Source: Vanilla planifolia
Taxonomy: Eukaryota; Streptophyta; Magnoliopsida; Asparagales; Orchidaceae
Length of the DNA: 64,000 nucleotides
Direction of reading: 5' to 3'
Assembly (NCBI GenBank): GCA_023846275.1
Contig: CM043869.1
Location: 34,746,737 to 34,810,736, forward strand
Every line of letters starts with the position of its first letter. Within the stretch, counting starts at the first letter, position 1. Under the pieces are notes generated by a model that made no database searches, was not told the DNA's origin, and worked only from the letters and a program-made list of their open reading frames with translations. Made by a program: the position numbers and the translations under genes. Below are positions 48,961 through 60,866 of this stretch, one piece after another.

Positions 48961-50670
48961 CTTGCCTCTTGGAAAGTTTGTCATCATTTTGAGCTATTGA
49001 TATTAAGTTTTCTTTGTTAATTCATGTATTAGGGTTTTAGGACAATAAGAATTTAGAAATTTAATTAGAGTCTTATTTAAATTAATTTAGGAATATTTTA
49101 ATATTTTTATATTTTTAATATTTTAAGATAAAAATTTAATTAGGTAATTTTATTTGTATCACCTTGATTAGCTCTACAAATCAACCCAATTTCATAATTA
49201 TTTTGTGATAAATAATGTTTCTAATAATTTTTTAAACTTAAATTTCTTAAAATATTTATTTAATATATTTTTAAATCTCCCTCAATTTTAAATTCTTTGG
49301 CTATTACACCTCTTTTATTATATTTATCTTAATAAGCTTGAGGTATCAATAATTTTTCATAATGTTTTCAAGTCAATTGAGATTTCTTTTTTGAAATTCA
49401 TAATTAAATTCTTATGAATTACAAATCCCTCTTTTTAATTCTAAAAAATTCAAAATTTTACCAACCTATAATAAAAAAATCTTTCCAAAATTTGTATATT
49501 AAATTTCTTAATTGGCATCTCTCTTTTGAGATGTTGTATCCTCTTTTTGAAATAGACAAATTCTTCAAATATTAAAATAAATATCATTAAAATATAGAAA
49601 AAATTTTAAAACTCACAAAAATACCAATAAAATAGGAGTATATTTATTTTCACTATTTTGGGTGTTGCAATCGTCTTTTTCTACTACTTAAATTTTACAT
49701 ATTAGAAATGATGAACCCTGTTATGCTTAGCAACCAGGATATCATGGCCAATTGTGTAGTTAATAACCCAATAAGTACAAAACCAAATTTAGGATTTTCA
49801 AAACTTGCTAATCTACACTGTGACAGTTTCTTCTCAAATTTTCCCATTCCATTTCCCTTCATTTTATCTTTCTCTCTTTTTAAAACTCTCTTTTTCTCTT
49901 CCCCCTCATAATGGCGACCCAAAAGAAATTTATAATCTTTAACGAGTTGAGTTGGATTTGTGTAAACCATTGTTGGACAAAATTTTCCCTTCTCATGATG
50001 CTAGTTTCACAATGGACATTTCCTCACGATGACCTGATGATAAGAGGTAGTAAGAAATTAGATTCAGGGTATTGTATTAAGGGAAAATTGACTTAATTTG
50101 GAGAATTAGATTGGAATGTGGGATTTAAATATTTTGGTGTATGTATAATATTAAGATCTTAAATTTCAATAATTTACACAAATTTTAACTAAACCCTAAT
50201 TAAGATAAAACAAACATTTTTAATTAATCTCAATAAGATATATATATATATATATATTTCATATTTTAGAATACCTTATTTTCTAATCCATATATTTATT
50301 CTTTATAGAGCATTCTTTCGTGCTTAGAAGTTAATCTTGGAACATTAATACAACTTAATTATTTTAAAATTTTAAAGATGTTACATATTGTTATTTTCAT
50401 TATAATTACGATGATCATTATAACATAAATATTTTTACTTAGCTCTTTCGATTTATTGTGACTTCATATAAGTATTTATAGTTGACATCTAAAATAATTA
50501 TTTATCTTCATGGAAAGCTCTCATGTGATTACATATCTTATACTAATTTATTTGATGGATATTATATCATGTAATCTATGTATTGATTTATAATGTAAGT
50601 TTTTATGCTTAGTTGGTTCTCACAAAACAAGAATTATATTGGTCATTAGCCTGATTTATAGGTATTTTTT
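48961..50670. other. AT-rich DNA with a possible LTR edge
   Basis: GGGTGTTGCA (49660-49669) is, on the - strand, TGCAACACCC, a common opening of plant LTRs, so 49.0-49.67 kb may be the start of a - strand LTR. No partner or target-site duplication found. A CT-rich, less AT-rich patch (49.8-49.95 kb) follows; not recognised as coding. Confidence 0.3.
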
Positions 50671-50678
50671 TAGATGTT

Positions 50679-50686
<8 letters not shown>

Positions 50687-50742
<56 letters not shown>

Positions 50743-50777
50743 TTTGTGTGTGTGTGTGTGTGTGAGTGTGTGTGTGT
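50687..50777 (+). repeat. (GT)n microsatellite, interrupted
   Basis: About 90 bases of GT interrupted by 'gagttt' and 'gag', preceded by a short (TA) run. The 66-codon open frame across it is an artefact of the repeat. Confidence 0.9.
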
Positions 50778-50789
50778 AATAGATAATGT

Positions 50790-53700
50790 AAAGAGCTTAA
50801 TACATATATGGTTTTTAATCAAAGGTTTGGATTCTTTCATGCTATTTTCTAGTTGTAAAATATGTTTTATATAATATGATAAAAAAATATGTATTATTTT
50901 TTATGTTATGATGTTACAAAATATTTTGAAAACAAAAAATAAACTTTTTTTAGTTTTCAAGGAGGAATGAGAAGAGGAACAACTCTTTTGTCAAGAGATG
51001 GCAAGGGCACTATACAAAGTACTTATCATCGCTACAAACTATCTTGACTCTCAAAAAAAGTAAAAAAGAGACCTAATGAAAACATCTTTGTATAAAGCTT
51101 TTGGCAGAAAAGTCATGAAAATTTCTTTTGTACAGAATGACTTTTTAAACAAATAGTTCTTCTTTGTTTTGTTCACATATATAAATAAAAATATTTAAAA
51201 GGTTTATAATTTACATTGACTAAATAAATATTCCAACCTTATCTTGCATAGATGAGTCAAGATGCAACAATGGTAGCTTAATATTAAAGCAAATTGTTCT
51301 TTTTCTTCTTATTGGTACATGACCTTTGTTGTTTGATCTTTACCTTAAACCTTGATATATGTCATTCCTTATATTACTTAGTTCAAGCTTTGCATTATTT
51401 TTTCTTAGCAAATTAAATCATAAAAATGTAAGCTTATTACTTATAAAGTTTGGTTCTAATATTTTTTTATAATTATCTAGCTTTCACACTTCCATTAAAT
51501 TAAATGAGAATCAAAGTATATTGTGAATCTTATGTCTTCATTCAGGTTAACTTCTATTAGCCAAATCCTTATGTTTCCTATCATTTTATGTACTCCTTAG
51601 GACATTAGGTGAGCAAAAAATGTCCAATTCTTATTTATCTATGTATGATCAAATTATTTGGTAATATGATATTGTTCTTAAGATCATTGAACATATCTTG
51701 TTAGGGTAACCATTACTCATCACAATACCATACATCAATGATAAATCAAGTACTTATTCAATTAAGATCTTAGACTAATGCATTTTGTTTCTCTTTGATA
51801 TTCAAATACTAAGGATGTCCCAACATCTTCTGATACAAGATAAGTTAAACTTTTATCATAATTTAATTTAGAGCCTACAATACTAGAGATATTCAATAGA
51901 TTATTAAAAAATATTAAAATATCATAAACTAATTAAGATTATGTGATATGTATAGTATTTTATAATTACTTAAAAATTATTGTCCAAAGTCATAGTATAG
52001 ATTTATCAAATAGTGTTTGTGACAACACGTTAAGTATTAAGCAAAAGTCCTATTAAGTAGTTTTTTCATGTCCGATTTCACACATAAATATAGAATTTAA
52101 GACAAACTCTATATAAAATACTTTAATAAAAAATGAGTAACCATAACTTTAGACTACTACTTAAAAAATAAAAATTATAAAATCTTTTTTATAATAATGA
52201 CTTGTAGCTTCTATTAGAATTGGTGTGTAGAGCATCGAAGATGGTGACTAGATAGATGTTTAAGTTAGGAAAAAAAACTTAACTGAATGGGTAACAAGAT
52301 GATAGGCTAAGATTTAGAGTCTTGTTGAGAAACGTGATGATTTGATGGTTTGGGTGAGAGAGTGAAAAGGTAGGTAAAGACTTAAGAGTCTTGAAAGAAG
52401 AGAAAATTTATTTGATTATTGGCTCTCTCAGTGAAAGGTCTCTCATATTCGATTATTGTCTCTCATAAGAGAAAAAGTTAGAATTTCTCTAATTAGAGTT
52501 GGATGCATACTCTTTGAACGTAAAGATGAAGGCACACATATAAGAAAAACTTTATCAATTAATAATAATATTATAATGAGTAATTCTTTATTATTTTTAA
52601 ATAAAGGAGAACTCAATAACTATGTATAGAAAAAAGAAAAATTAAAGACACTTTGGAAACATATAAGCATGAGAAAGATGAGAAGTCAATTATAAGAAAA
52701 GATAATTTAGAGTTAAATTATTTAAAAATCTAAAAGAAATCTTTAGAATTTTTAAATATTAACTCCAAGTTAGCATAAAAAAGATAATTTTATAGTTAAA
52801 AATACTTGAGAATTTAAAAAGAATCTTTAGAATTATATGATATTAACTCCAAGTGAGTCACCCACATTAAATACAAAAAAAGTACTTAAAAATAATTATA
52901 TTATATAATCATATAATTTGATGATTAGACATCAATTATGATGTGACTAAGATAATAATAGTGGATGACACAGATGATGGTAGTCAGCAATGGCCAGAGG
53001 GTAAGTGGTTGACGGGTGGCTAAGCAATGTTGGGTGACCTGGGAGCATCGTGCTGCCTAGCAATGGTGGTCAAGCAGGTAATGTTGGGCAACCAGACAAC
53101 ATTGATTAGGAGGAGTACAAAACCAGGTGATGACAAATAACTAGTGATAATAGGTTAAACACTCATAAGAATCGATGTTGATGATGACATATTTGATTAC
53201 AAAATATATTTAGATGAACATAGCAAGAATAATGGAGATAAGCATAAAGAAAAATAGAGCTATGTAGTCATCCCATATGATTGACAAAGATGACTAATCG
53301 AAATAAAATTTGGCTTAACTACAGCTTTTAATTTGAATGAGACGGATGCGATGCTTGTGAGTTTGTGTTTGTAAGCTATCACAAGATTCTCCTGTGTCAT
53401 CTCTTCTACCCATAGATGTTAATCCAATCAATGCACATATCCATTATGAGTCAGTGTCTTTATAAGTTATCCATTCATATAAATTTTTTAATTTTATTAA
53501 TCATAAGTCATTGGGTGTGTTAGATTAATATCTATTATCATCTATTACTAAAGAAATTCTAATTGCTATCTTTATAAAGCTTTTTTCAAATTTGACAAAT
53601 GTACATAATTAAAGAAACTATATGCTTATGCTCTTTTAGACATTGATGTGTTGGAGATATAATTTTTAAAGGCTTTGCATTTTCTTTAATTTTAAATAAG

Positions 53701-56700
53701 ATTTAGAATAAGAAATCCTTACCTTAAAGTTATTCACACCTTATTCCAAATGTATTTTTTTCTATAAAGAGGGATGTTGTGCCTCTTAGATTTGTCAACT
53801 GCATAAATTTTTGTGTCATAATACTCAAACTTTGAAGTGCTATTGCCACCAATTTTGGTATCTTAGCTTATAATTTATCTCTAGATTGCAAAAATATATC
53901 TTCTTTCCTAAATTATATGTTAGTCTAAATGCTATTTCTACCACGTCAATTCATGATCCAAATTGGATCCTACCATAGAGGGCATGCTAAAAACTCCATC
54001 ACAAATTGCTAAGAATATTTTTTGTGATGCATTTAGTTATTCAAATTGTTAGATAGTTGTGCTGTTCTCATCTAATTCAGTTCTAACCATATTTCACTTT
54101 TTTTGTATTGTTTCATAGTGTTTGTACACATGCGACTCCCAAGGATTCTCTAGTTGAGTTACTAGGTTGGTTTGAGCCATTTTATATCATTTGATAATTT
54201 TAAGGCTTTTTAGATTATCTTAGATAGTTCTAACAATCTATAAATGACAAGTAACTCTTTCTTGCTTCATGATAAAAATCTTGGTTGTTATATGAACCAC
54301 TTGCAACAGTTGTCAAAAGTACTTGAAGAGATATAGTTGGATTTCCCAAATATATCATTAACTATATAGTGCAATTCGTGCAATTCATAGCTTGTTTCTT
54401 CTCATATATGTTACAACCTGGCAAACTACAAGGTATATTTAAAGGATTGTAACAATCTATTGTAATCTTTACCAACTAAAAGAAAATTTTGAGGGCTTTT
54501 GAGTTTGTCTTTGGCTCAAAAATCTTATGTAGCATTCATTTATCCAAAACTATTCAAGAAAAGATAACTAGTCATGCTTCATAAAGTTTAAGGCTTACAA
54601 TCTTTTGTGATAGCAAAAATCCAATATGTAATACTATGTTTTAATATCTTTGAAGTTCATTAAATGTGAAATCTCATATCATTATCTTTACCTTTCTTCA
54701 TTCTTGAGCTAAAGTTTAATATGAATATGAGGTTCTATTGAGATTATTTACACTCTAAAAAAGATTTTAAAAACCCTTTAGGCTCTTCAATTCAAAAGTT
54801 CAAGTGATTACATAAATATGTTCAAAATTTTTAGAAATTGCATATTTGTATGATTGTTTTATTACTTCAAAGGTAAAATAATTTTATCAAACTTGCTCCT
54901 ATTGTTCTCAATCTAATTGGATATTGTCCTATGGTTGTATTTGATACAATTATTATTAAACATTAGACTGATCAATAACATACAACTTTAAAAAGTATCA
55001 TTATTATATGTTATTGAAAAATAATATCCTTATTAAATATGATATCAATAAATATTTATTGAAATAATTAATATTATAAAATAATTAAATTCTCTTTAAT
55101 ATTATTTTAGAAGATTTTTTTAAGTTTTTTGAATTAAAAAGATACATTTTAAAATATGGTCAAACAAAAATCTAATGTGCTTCAAAAACTCTTCTATTTA
55201 AAATTGAATATAAATCCAATATGTCAAACAATACATTCATGAGATCCAAATATAATAAAAATTAGGTAATATGATACCTCAAACATACCCTTTAAATTTC
55301 ATGTTATGAGCTTATCTTGTGCACAAATATAAGTTGGTTTATTATCAACTCAAGCCCATGTCAACTTGTGTCCAAGAATTTTAACTCTTGGTTACAATTT
55401 GAACATTTCACCATATTAAACATGATTAGAACTTTAAAAGCTTTTTTATATAATATATTTTGAAATTTTTTACAAGTTTCATATCCAAAACAATGAAAGC
55501 ACTTATTCTTTATTTCATATATAAGGAACCTCATTCCAAAAATAGAGATGGGATTCAAATGCACAGCATTAGTATTTACTTAAGCCTACGGTCATCGACC
55601 AGCCTGTTGTAAGCGGAGGCCGTTGCAGTTTTGTGGTAGGTTTATGCTATAACGGGTATAACAGTAATATCTCATGATTTGCTTGGGTATATTTGTCACA
55701 CGGAAAACCTACGGATGGAAGGTTAGTTGATGTTGGAGGCCAATGCACTAAATGTTATGAACTAGTACGTGTGGAAGGCTTGGGCTCGCGTGCTGGTCCA
55801 CTAAGATTTTAAGGTTGCTACCATGGCACGTGCTCCAGAGTGACGTTAAAGAGCCATCCTACATGCTTGACTAGTACGGATTCTACCTCTTTGTAATGGG
55901 ATTATGCTATCTGTTTTAATAATATTATATGTAGATATAATATTAGTTAAATATTTAATTTTTTTATTTGATAACAATTTTTAATATTTTGTTATTAATC
56001 ATTATATTTTTATTATTCAAAATTAGGTAGAACTTAAAAAATATTAAAAATAAAAGATTATTTTGACATCTTATATAAAGTGTTAATGTAATTATTAAAT
56101 AATTCACAAAGGTATAGATTAATATAAATATCAAATGATTCACAATGGAATTAAACCAGCACACTATACAAATTATTAATGATTATCCAATTATGTCATA
56201 TAATAATCATAATATCAAACTATATAAAAGTATGATCCTAAATCTATTTCTAACTACCTTTCGTAAAATACTAGTCATCATCTAAATAATATCTATATCA
56301 AGCAAAAGGTAATTATCTAGAAAATCAAATTTTGTTATTATAATTTCATTTCTTAAGTTTTAAATTTGATTCATATGCCATATCATAAATAAAAATAATA
56401 TCTTATTCATTTTTTTAAATATTTAACCAAAATACTTTTTACAACCATGATTCTAAGTATACATATTTGTTATTATATAAACCATACAAATAAAATACTT
56501 AAATTAAATCTCACAAAGAAAAAGTATTGTTATTAATTATATATCTCTTAATTAAATTCATAAATGTTAACAAAACTTGTTCCTCTTTATGCATGAGAGA
56601 TACCAAAAGACTACCATATAGCATAGTCAAAGGTTACTTACACAACCTAAATAAGATTCTCAAGACAATCTAGAAAGCTATTAAGGAGCAAATTAAGTAT

Positions 56701-57227
56701 AAAATATATTAGAAATTTCTCCACATATATTAGTACTATAATTTCTTGTGTAGCATTTTGGTATTTTATATCATTATAATTAAATTGTTGAGCATGTATG
56801 TAGGCACTATTGATGCAATGAAGTGATATTTCAATACTAAAATAAAATAATATTATTTTGATATTGTCAAAAAATATTTATTTTTATAAAGATACTTAGA
56901 ATACTAACTTAAGAATGCAAATAAGTGAAGCTCATTAATAGGAATGTTATGACTTTAATTTGCAATATACAAAGCTTAGCCAAATTTGTTGAAAATTAAG
57001 GAACATAATTGAAGAGTTAATATATCATTATATATATATATACTACTTGGTTTAAGGTTATCCAAACCTTGTTCTTGTAGCTACTTGGGAGAGTAGCTAA
57101 ATGAAGTTTATAGATTAACATGGCTAGTAATTCAGTAACAAAAGTTTCATTCAAGAAAGGACATCCAAAGGTTCTTTGAGTAACAAATGATCTCAATAGA
57201 AGGAAAGTTGTTACTATTTAGATCTAC
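50790..57227. other. AT-rich intergenic DNA, no gene recognised
   Basis: No coding region recognised. Patches such as 52.2-52.6 kb, 52.95-53.15 kb and 53.3-54.6 kb have the look of eroded retroelement DNA, but I could not match them to a domain. A GC-richer island at 55.58-55.87 kb is listed separately. Confidence 0.45.
55583..55870. other. GC-richer island of unknown origin
   Basis: About 290 bases near 48% GC within DNA near 25-30% GC. On the + strand one frame gives 'GGQCTKCYELVRVEGLGSRA' and neighbouring stretches with only a few stops. I cannot assign a family. Possibly a gene fragment or the remains of a younger transposon. Confidence 0.35.
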
Positions 57228-57232
57228 TAAAC
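57228..57232 (+). repeat. Target-site duplication TAAAC, left
   Basis: TAAAC directly before TGTTACACCC; identical to 60358-60362. Five bases is the usual size for LTR retrotransposon integration. Confidence 0.85.
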
Positions 57233-58096
57233 TGTTACACCCCATTTTTTCCTAGGCTGATTTTTGGCATATATTTTTTTTTTTTTGCATATAGACAGCT
57301 CAGATCGTCCCATACCAACCTGAGTAGCCTACGAAAAACATAGGATATAACACATCATTACACACCTACTTTCCTTAACAATGTGGATCCCATCTCCCGG
57401 GTACACCGTCAAATCAGATTCATGACTCCTGAATTAACAGATGGACTCGCGCAATGTTACTCCTACTAGACCCCATACTCCTAACCCATACTGGTAGGAG
57501 AACCGATCTAATAGAAGTCTGAATCCCCACGGTTAAGTTCCATAGTCATGTAATGACCTCACCATCAAAAATAAAATACATAACATCCTCAGATAAAATA
57601 TGGCACTCCACACACTATACCACCAAGACAATTAAGTAAAACAGTGAATAGAAACTACATCACAAGAATAAGATCCAAGTCCAACAAATACAATATCATC
57701 CAACTAGATACATAAGTCAGAATCACCCTCACATATTACATGACATAAGAATAACAGTCTCCCTGAATACATCCAATAGTAACAATCACACTAACCAAAA
57801 TGTCTCAGGAAATCACAGATCAGATATCCTCCACTAGCCTGCTGACCACGATCCCACCTAATCTGGGTGGCGTCAAGGCTGTCGAGCCGCTGGAAAAATA
57901 TAGATAATAAAGGAGTGAGCTACGCCCAGTAGGAAAGACAGCTAGTAAAAACTCACATGCAAGAGAAGGATAATAACAAGAGTATAGGAATACAGCATAA
58001 CAATGTAGGGTGGAAATGCACTCTCAGTCCCAGACTCTGACCAACCACAGTCACCCCCAGTCACACCAGAGTAGCTCTCCTCTGTGCTCCCAGGCA

Positions 58097-58198
58097 GCAT
58101 GCCAGCGGGACACGCCCATCTCTGCGCACGCATGGCGCCTAGGCAAAGCATGCCAGCAGGACACGTCCATCTCTGTGCACGCATCACAACGCCTAGCA
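58097..58198 (+). repeat. 51-bp tandem duplication inside the solo LTR
   Basis: 'gcatgccagcgggacacgcc' at 58097 recurs at 58148 with few changes. A second, looser duplication of a 'cacccctgcca...caggcctacac' block lies at 58283 and 58338. They explain the repetitive look of the open frame here. Confidence 0.8.
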
Positions 58199-58879
58199 CC
58201 CGACACCGCAGCGTCTCTCGTCAATCAATCTTCTGGAGACTATAGACAGAACCAGTCACATAGATCTCTAGCCAACGTGAGACACCCCTGCCACCCTCAG
58301 GCACGCAGGCCTACACACTTGGCTAGCCACGGCGAGTCACCCCTGCCACTGCCACTCTCAGGCGCGCAGGCCTACACTCGTGGACCAGAAGAGATCGACT
58401 CAGCCACCGTCCCAAGGAGTCCTCTCCCTACAATTTCCATAGAAGCCACGCCCCTACAGTCATTGCCAAGCTCTAACTCCAAGATTCGGCAACATGTGTC
58501 CAGATACAACAAGGCGCATACCAGTCCACATGTATACTGTGAAAGTTAAGTCTGTACCGCACAGTTACCTACCACAACTACCCTAAAACATCATATAGGG
58601 CCTATAGTAGTCCGGTCCAGTATGCCAATCCATGAAATATGCCAACACTGAGTAAACTGACTCAATCCATGTCATTGCCATCCAAGCAACACAAACTGTA
58701 CCAAAATTCTGACTATTCTGGTAACACCCAAGTGTCACACTTCCTTCCAACTGATCCAGTTGCACTAAATTTATGGGTAATTTCCAACAGTCAATTTCAA
58801 CTTGGCTACGTGATTTCTAAAAATCACCTCTTCCTCACTTCAGGAAGTTTTAATTTCCAAAATCAATTTCTGCCCTTTA

Positions 58880-58970
58880 TCCATTTCCGAAATTCGGAAT
58901 AAATTTCCGAATAAAATTTAAATTCCGCATATCTCCTTTTTCCGAAAATTCGGATTAATTTCCGAATTAA
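58880..58970. repeat. Cluster of TTCCGAA/TTCGGAA inverted repeats in the solo LTR
   Basis: TTCCGAAATTCGGAA at about 58885 and several further TTCCGAA and TTCGG units follow within 90 bases, so the strand can fold into small hairpins. The role is unknown. Confidence 0.6.
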
Positions 58971-59584
58971 ATTTTCCTCCGCGCCGTTCGTCCGCGCCGA
59001 ATCCCGCTGAACCGGTTTTCGCTGCCGGTTCGGAACCCTCGCGCTGAACCGCGACGCCGCCGAACCAAATTCTTTAATAATCCGTTAATCGGTCGATGCT
59101 TAAATAAATATAATTACTAATAAATATTATATAAATACCATTAATTACTTAAATAAATTCGTAATTAATCTAAACCCTTCTCCTTCCTCGGTCCGACGCC
59201 CGCGAACCCTAACTGAAGCAATCGCCGACCAATCCAATTCCTTCCGTCGATTTCCAGCGAACGCGAACAAGGAGAAACAAAATTCGATGTTCGTACTATC
59301 CTAATGTTTCAATAATGCCACTAATTTAAAATTTCCGCCGAAGGAGTTCGCCCGTACGCCATTGCCGTAAGATTAATCCAACAATTAATTAACTAATTCA
59401 ATGGCAAACTGATAATACAAATCCCCAACATGTTCCTAAGCATTAACTAAATTTTCCGGCGAAATGGGAAATTTTCCAGAAATCCAAAAATTGTAAAAGA
59501 CGCAGATTAGCATTCAATTAAGTCCGATTTTTCATCCACATGCTTGTGTTCATTAAGCAAAATATTCCATGCTTTTAATTTCTA

Positions 59585-59740
59585 ATTAATTAACTAATTT
59601 AAAACTGAATTTCCTACTATTTGCAAAATAATCCATATTTTAATTTGCTAATTAACTAATTTAATTCTGAATTTCCTACTATTTGCAAAATAATCCATAT
59701 TTTAATTTGCTAATTAACTAATTTAAACTGAATTTCCTGC
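59585..59740 (+). repeat. 62-bp tandem repeat, about 2.5 copies, in the solo LTR
   Basis: 'gaatttcctactatttgc' starts at 59607 and 59669, and a partial third copy starts at 59730. The units also share 'taattaactaattta'. Nearly identical, so recent. Confidence 0.9.
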
Positions 59741-60357
59741 CTTTGCTCGTCGCCGGCGACGGTGAAGCTCGCACGCGATCAACCGCAGCTCCTCGTCGAA
59801 CGAAACCGGTACCAAAATGCTCGCCTCTGTCCCACGAACCTCCGGTTACCAAAAGCCCCTTGAAAGGCTGCCGGAAATCACCGCCGTTCGCCGCGAACGC
59901 TTCGCCTCTAACCGCCGTTCGAAACCCTAACAGCCGAACAGTTCGGGTTAAATACCCAGCTTAAACCGGTAATAACCCGTTAAGACCCATTAAGCGCCGG
60001 TTGACCTTCCAAAAACGCCGCTTAACACCCGATCAGCCGGTTAATCTCCACCGCTGATCTCATCCGTCCGATCCGCTTATCCGCGGCTTATTCAAACGCA
60101 CGCGCAAACGCACCTCGGCGAACCGCCCCGCCTTCGCTGAACCGCTCCGGTCTGGTTCACGCGCGGTAAAAGGAAAAAAAATCCAAATTCCAGTTTTTTT
60201 AAAAAATCTCGGTGCTCCGAAAAATCCCCAGAAAATTTCAGAAATTCTAATAGCCTCCAATTGAGCTCCTGGCTCATCCTACTGTCGATCTGAAATCATC
60301 CAAGCCACAATTCGAATTATTGAAGATTAAACCTATAATATTTTACCGGGTATAACA

Positions 60358-60362
60358 TAAAC
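60358..60362 (+). repeat. Target-site duplication TAAAC, right
   Basis: TAAAC directly after GGGTATAACA, identical to 57228-57232. Confidence 0.85.
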
Positions 60363-60801
60363 CAATAGTAACAAGATTATTTTTCTTTTCACTAAAAAGA
60401 AAAATGTTGGAAATAAAGGACTCAAGAGGAATTTTAGAGGAAATCATGCTTAGGAACTTAGGAACTTAGTGAATGAATTAGGTAAGACTCTTGGCATATA
60501 TTCAGTTGTTTCACATGTTTTTCTAATATTATTCAATTCTTTGAGAACTATAAAAGAGTAAAGTATTTTATCATTAATAAAATCTGACATGTCGTGGACC
60601 TACCTCTGAATATTATGATACTAGGGGTGATGCATATCATATATGACGTATCTATCAAGTAATTGTTAAGTAGACTTATGTTTTTTCTTAGGTTATATTA
60701 GACACTTGTCTTTTTTTCTTTTCATTTACTTTTTTTTTATTTTATTATATATTCTAATTTATAATATCATATAACTCATATATCTATATATATGGTAGAT
60801 A

Positions 60802-60866
<65 letters not shown>

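Larger units (their letters stand above)
57233..60357. mobile_element. Solo LTR, 3125 bp, with intact ends
   Basis: Begins TGTTACACCC and ends GGGTATAACA: TG...CA ends within 10-bp inverted termini that differ at one base. It is flanked by the perfect duplication TAAAC. No second copy of the terminal sequence, primer-binding site, polypurine tract or pol domain lies inside, so it is one LTR left by recombination between two. Length and termini suggest a Ty3/gypsy lineage with long LTRs (Tekay/Del-like chromoviruses have such), but the lineage is inference. CpG-rich stretches (58.0-58.5, 58.98-59.06, 59.74-60.14 kb) have not decayed, unlike the other elements here. Frames open by chance in these stretches, up to 179 codons (58010-58549), have no recognisable motif. 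Orientation cannot be decided from a solo LTR alone. Confidence 0.87.

Noticed and set aside
49708-50096. Possible short genes at 49.7-50.1 kb
   Set aside because: Frames of 61-91 codons without motifs in what looks like LTR or leader sequence; no splice or family support.
50674-50874. Cys/Val-rich open frame
   Set aside because: Translation of the (GT)n microsatellite.
58010-58549. Open frame of 179 codons on the + strand
   Set aside because: It lies wholly inside the solo LTR, consists of tandem-repeat translation in GC-rich DNA, and shows no motif. Chance openness is the simpler explanation.
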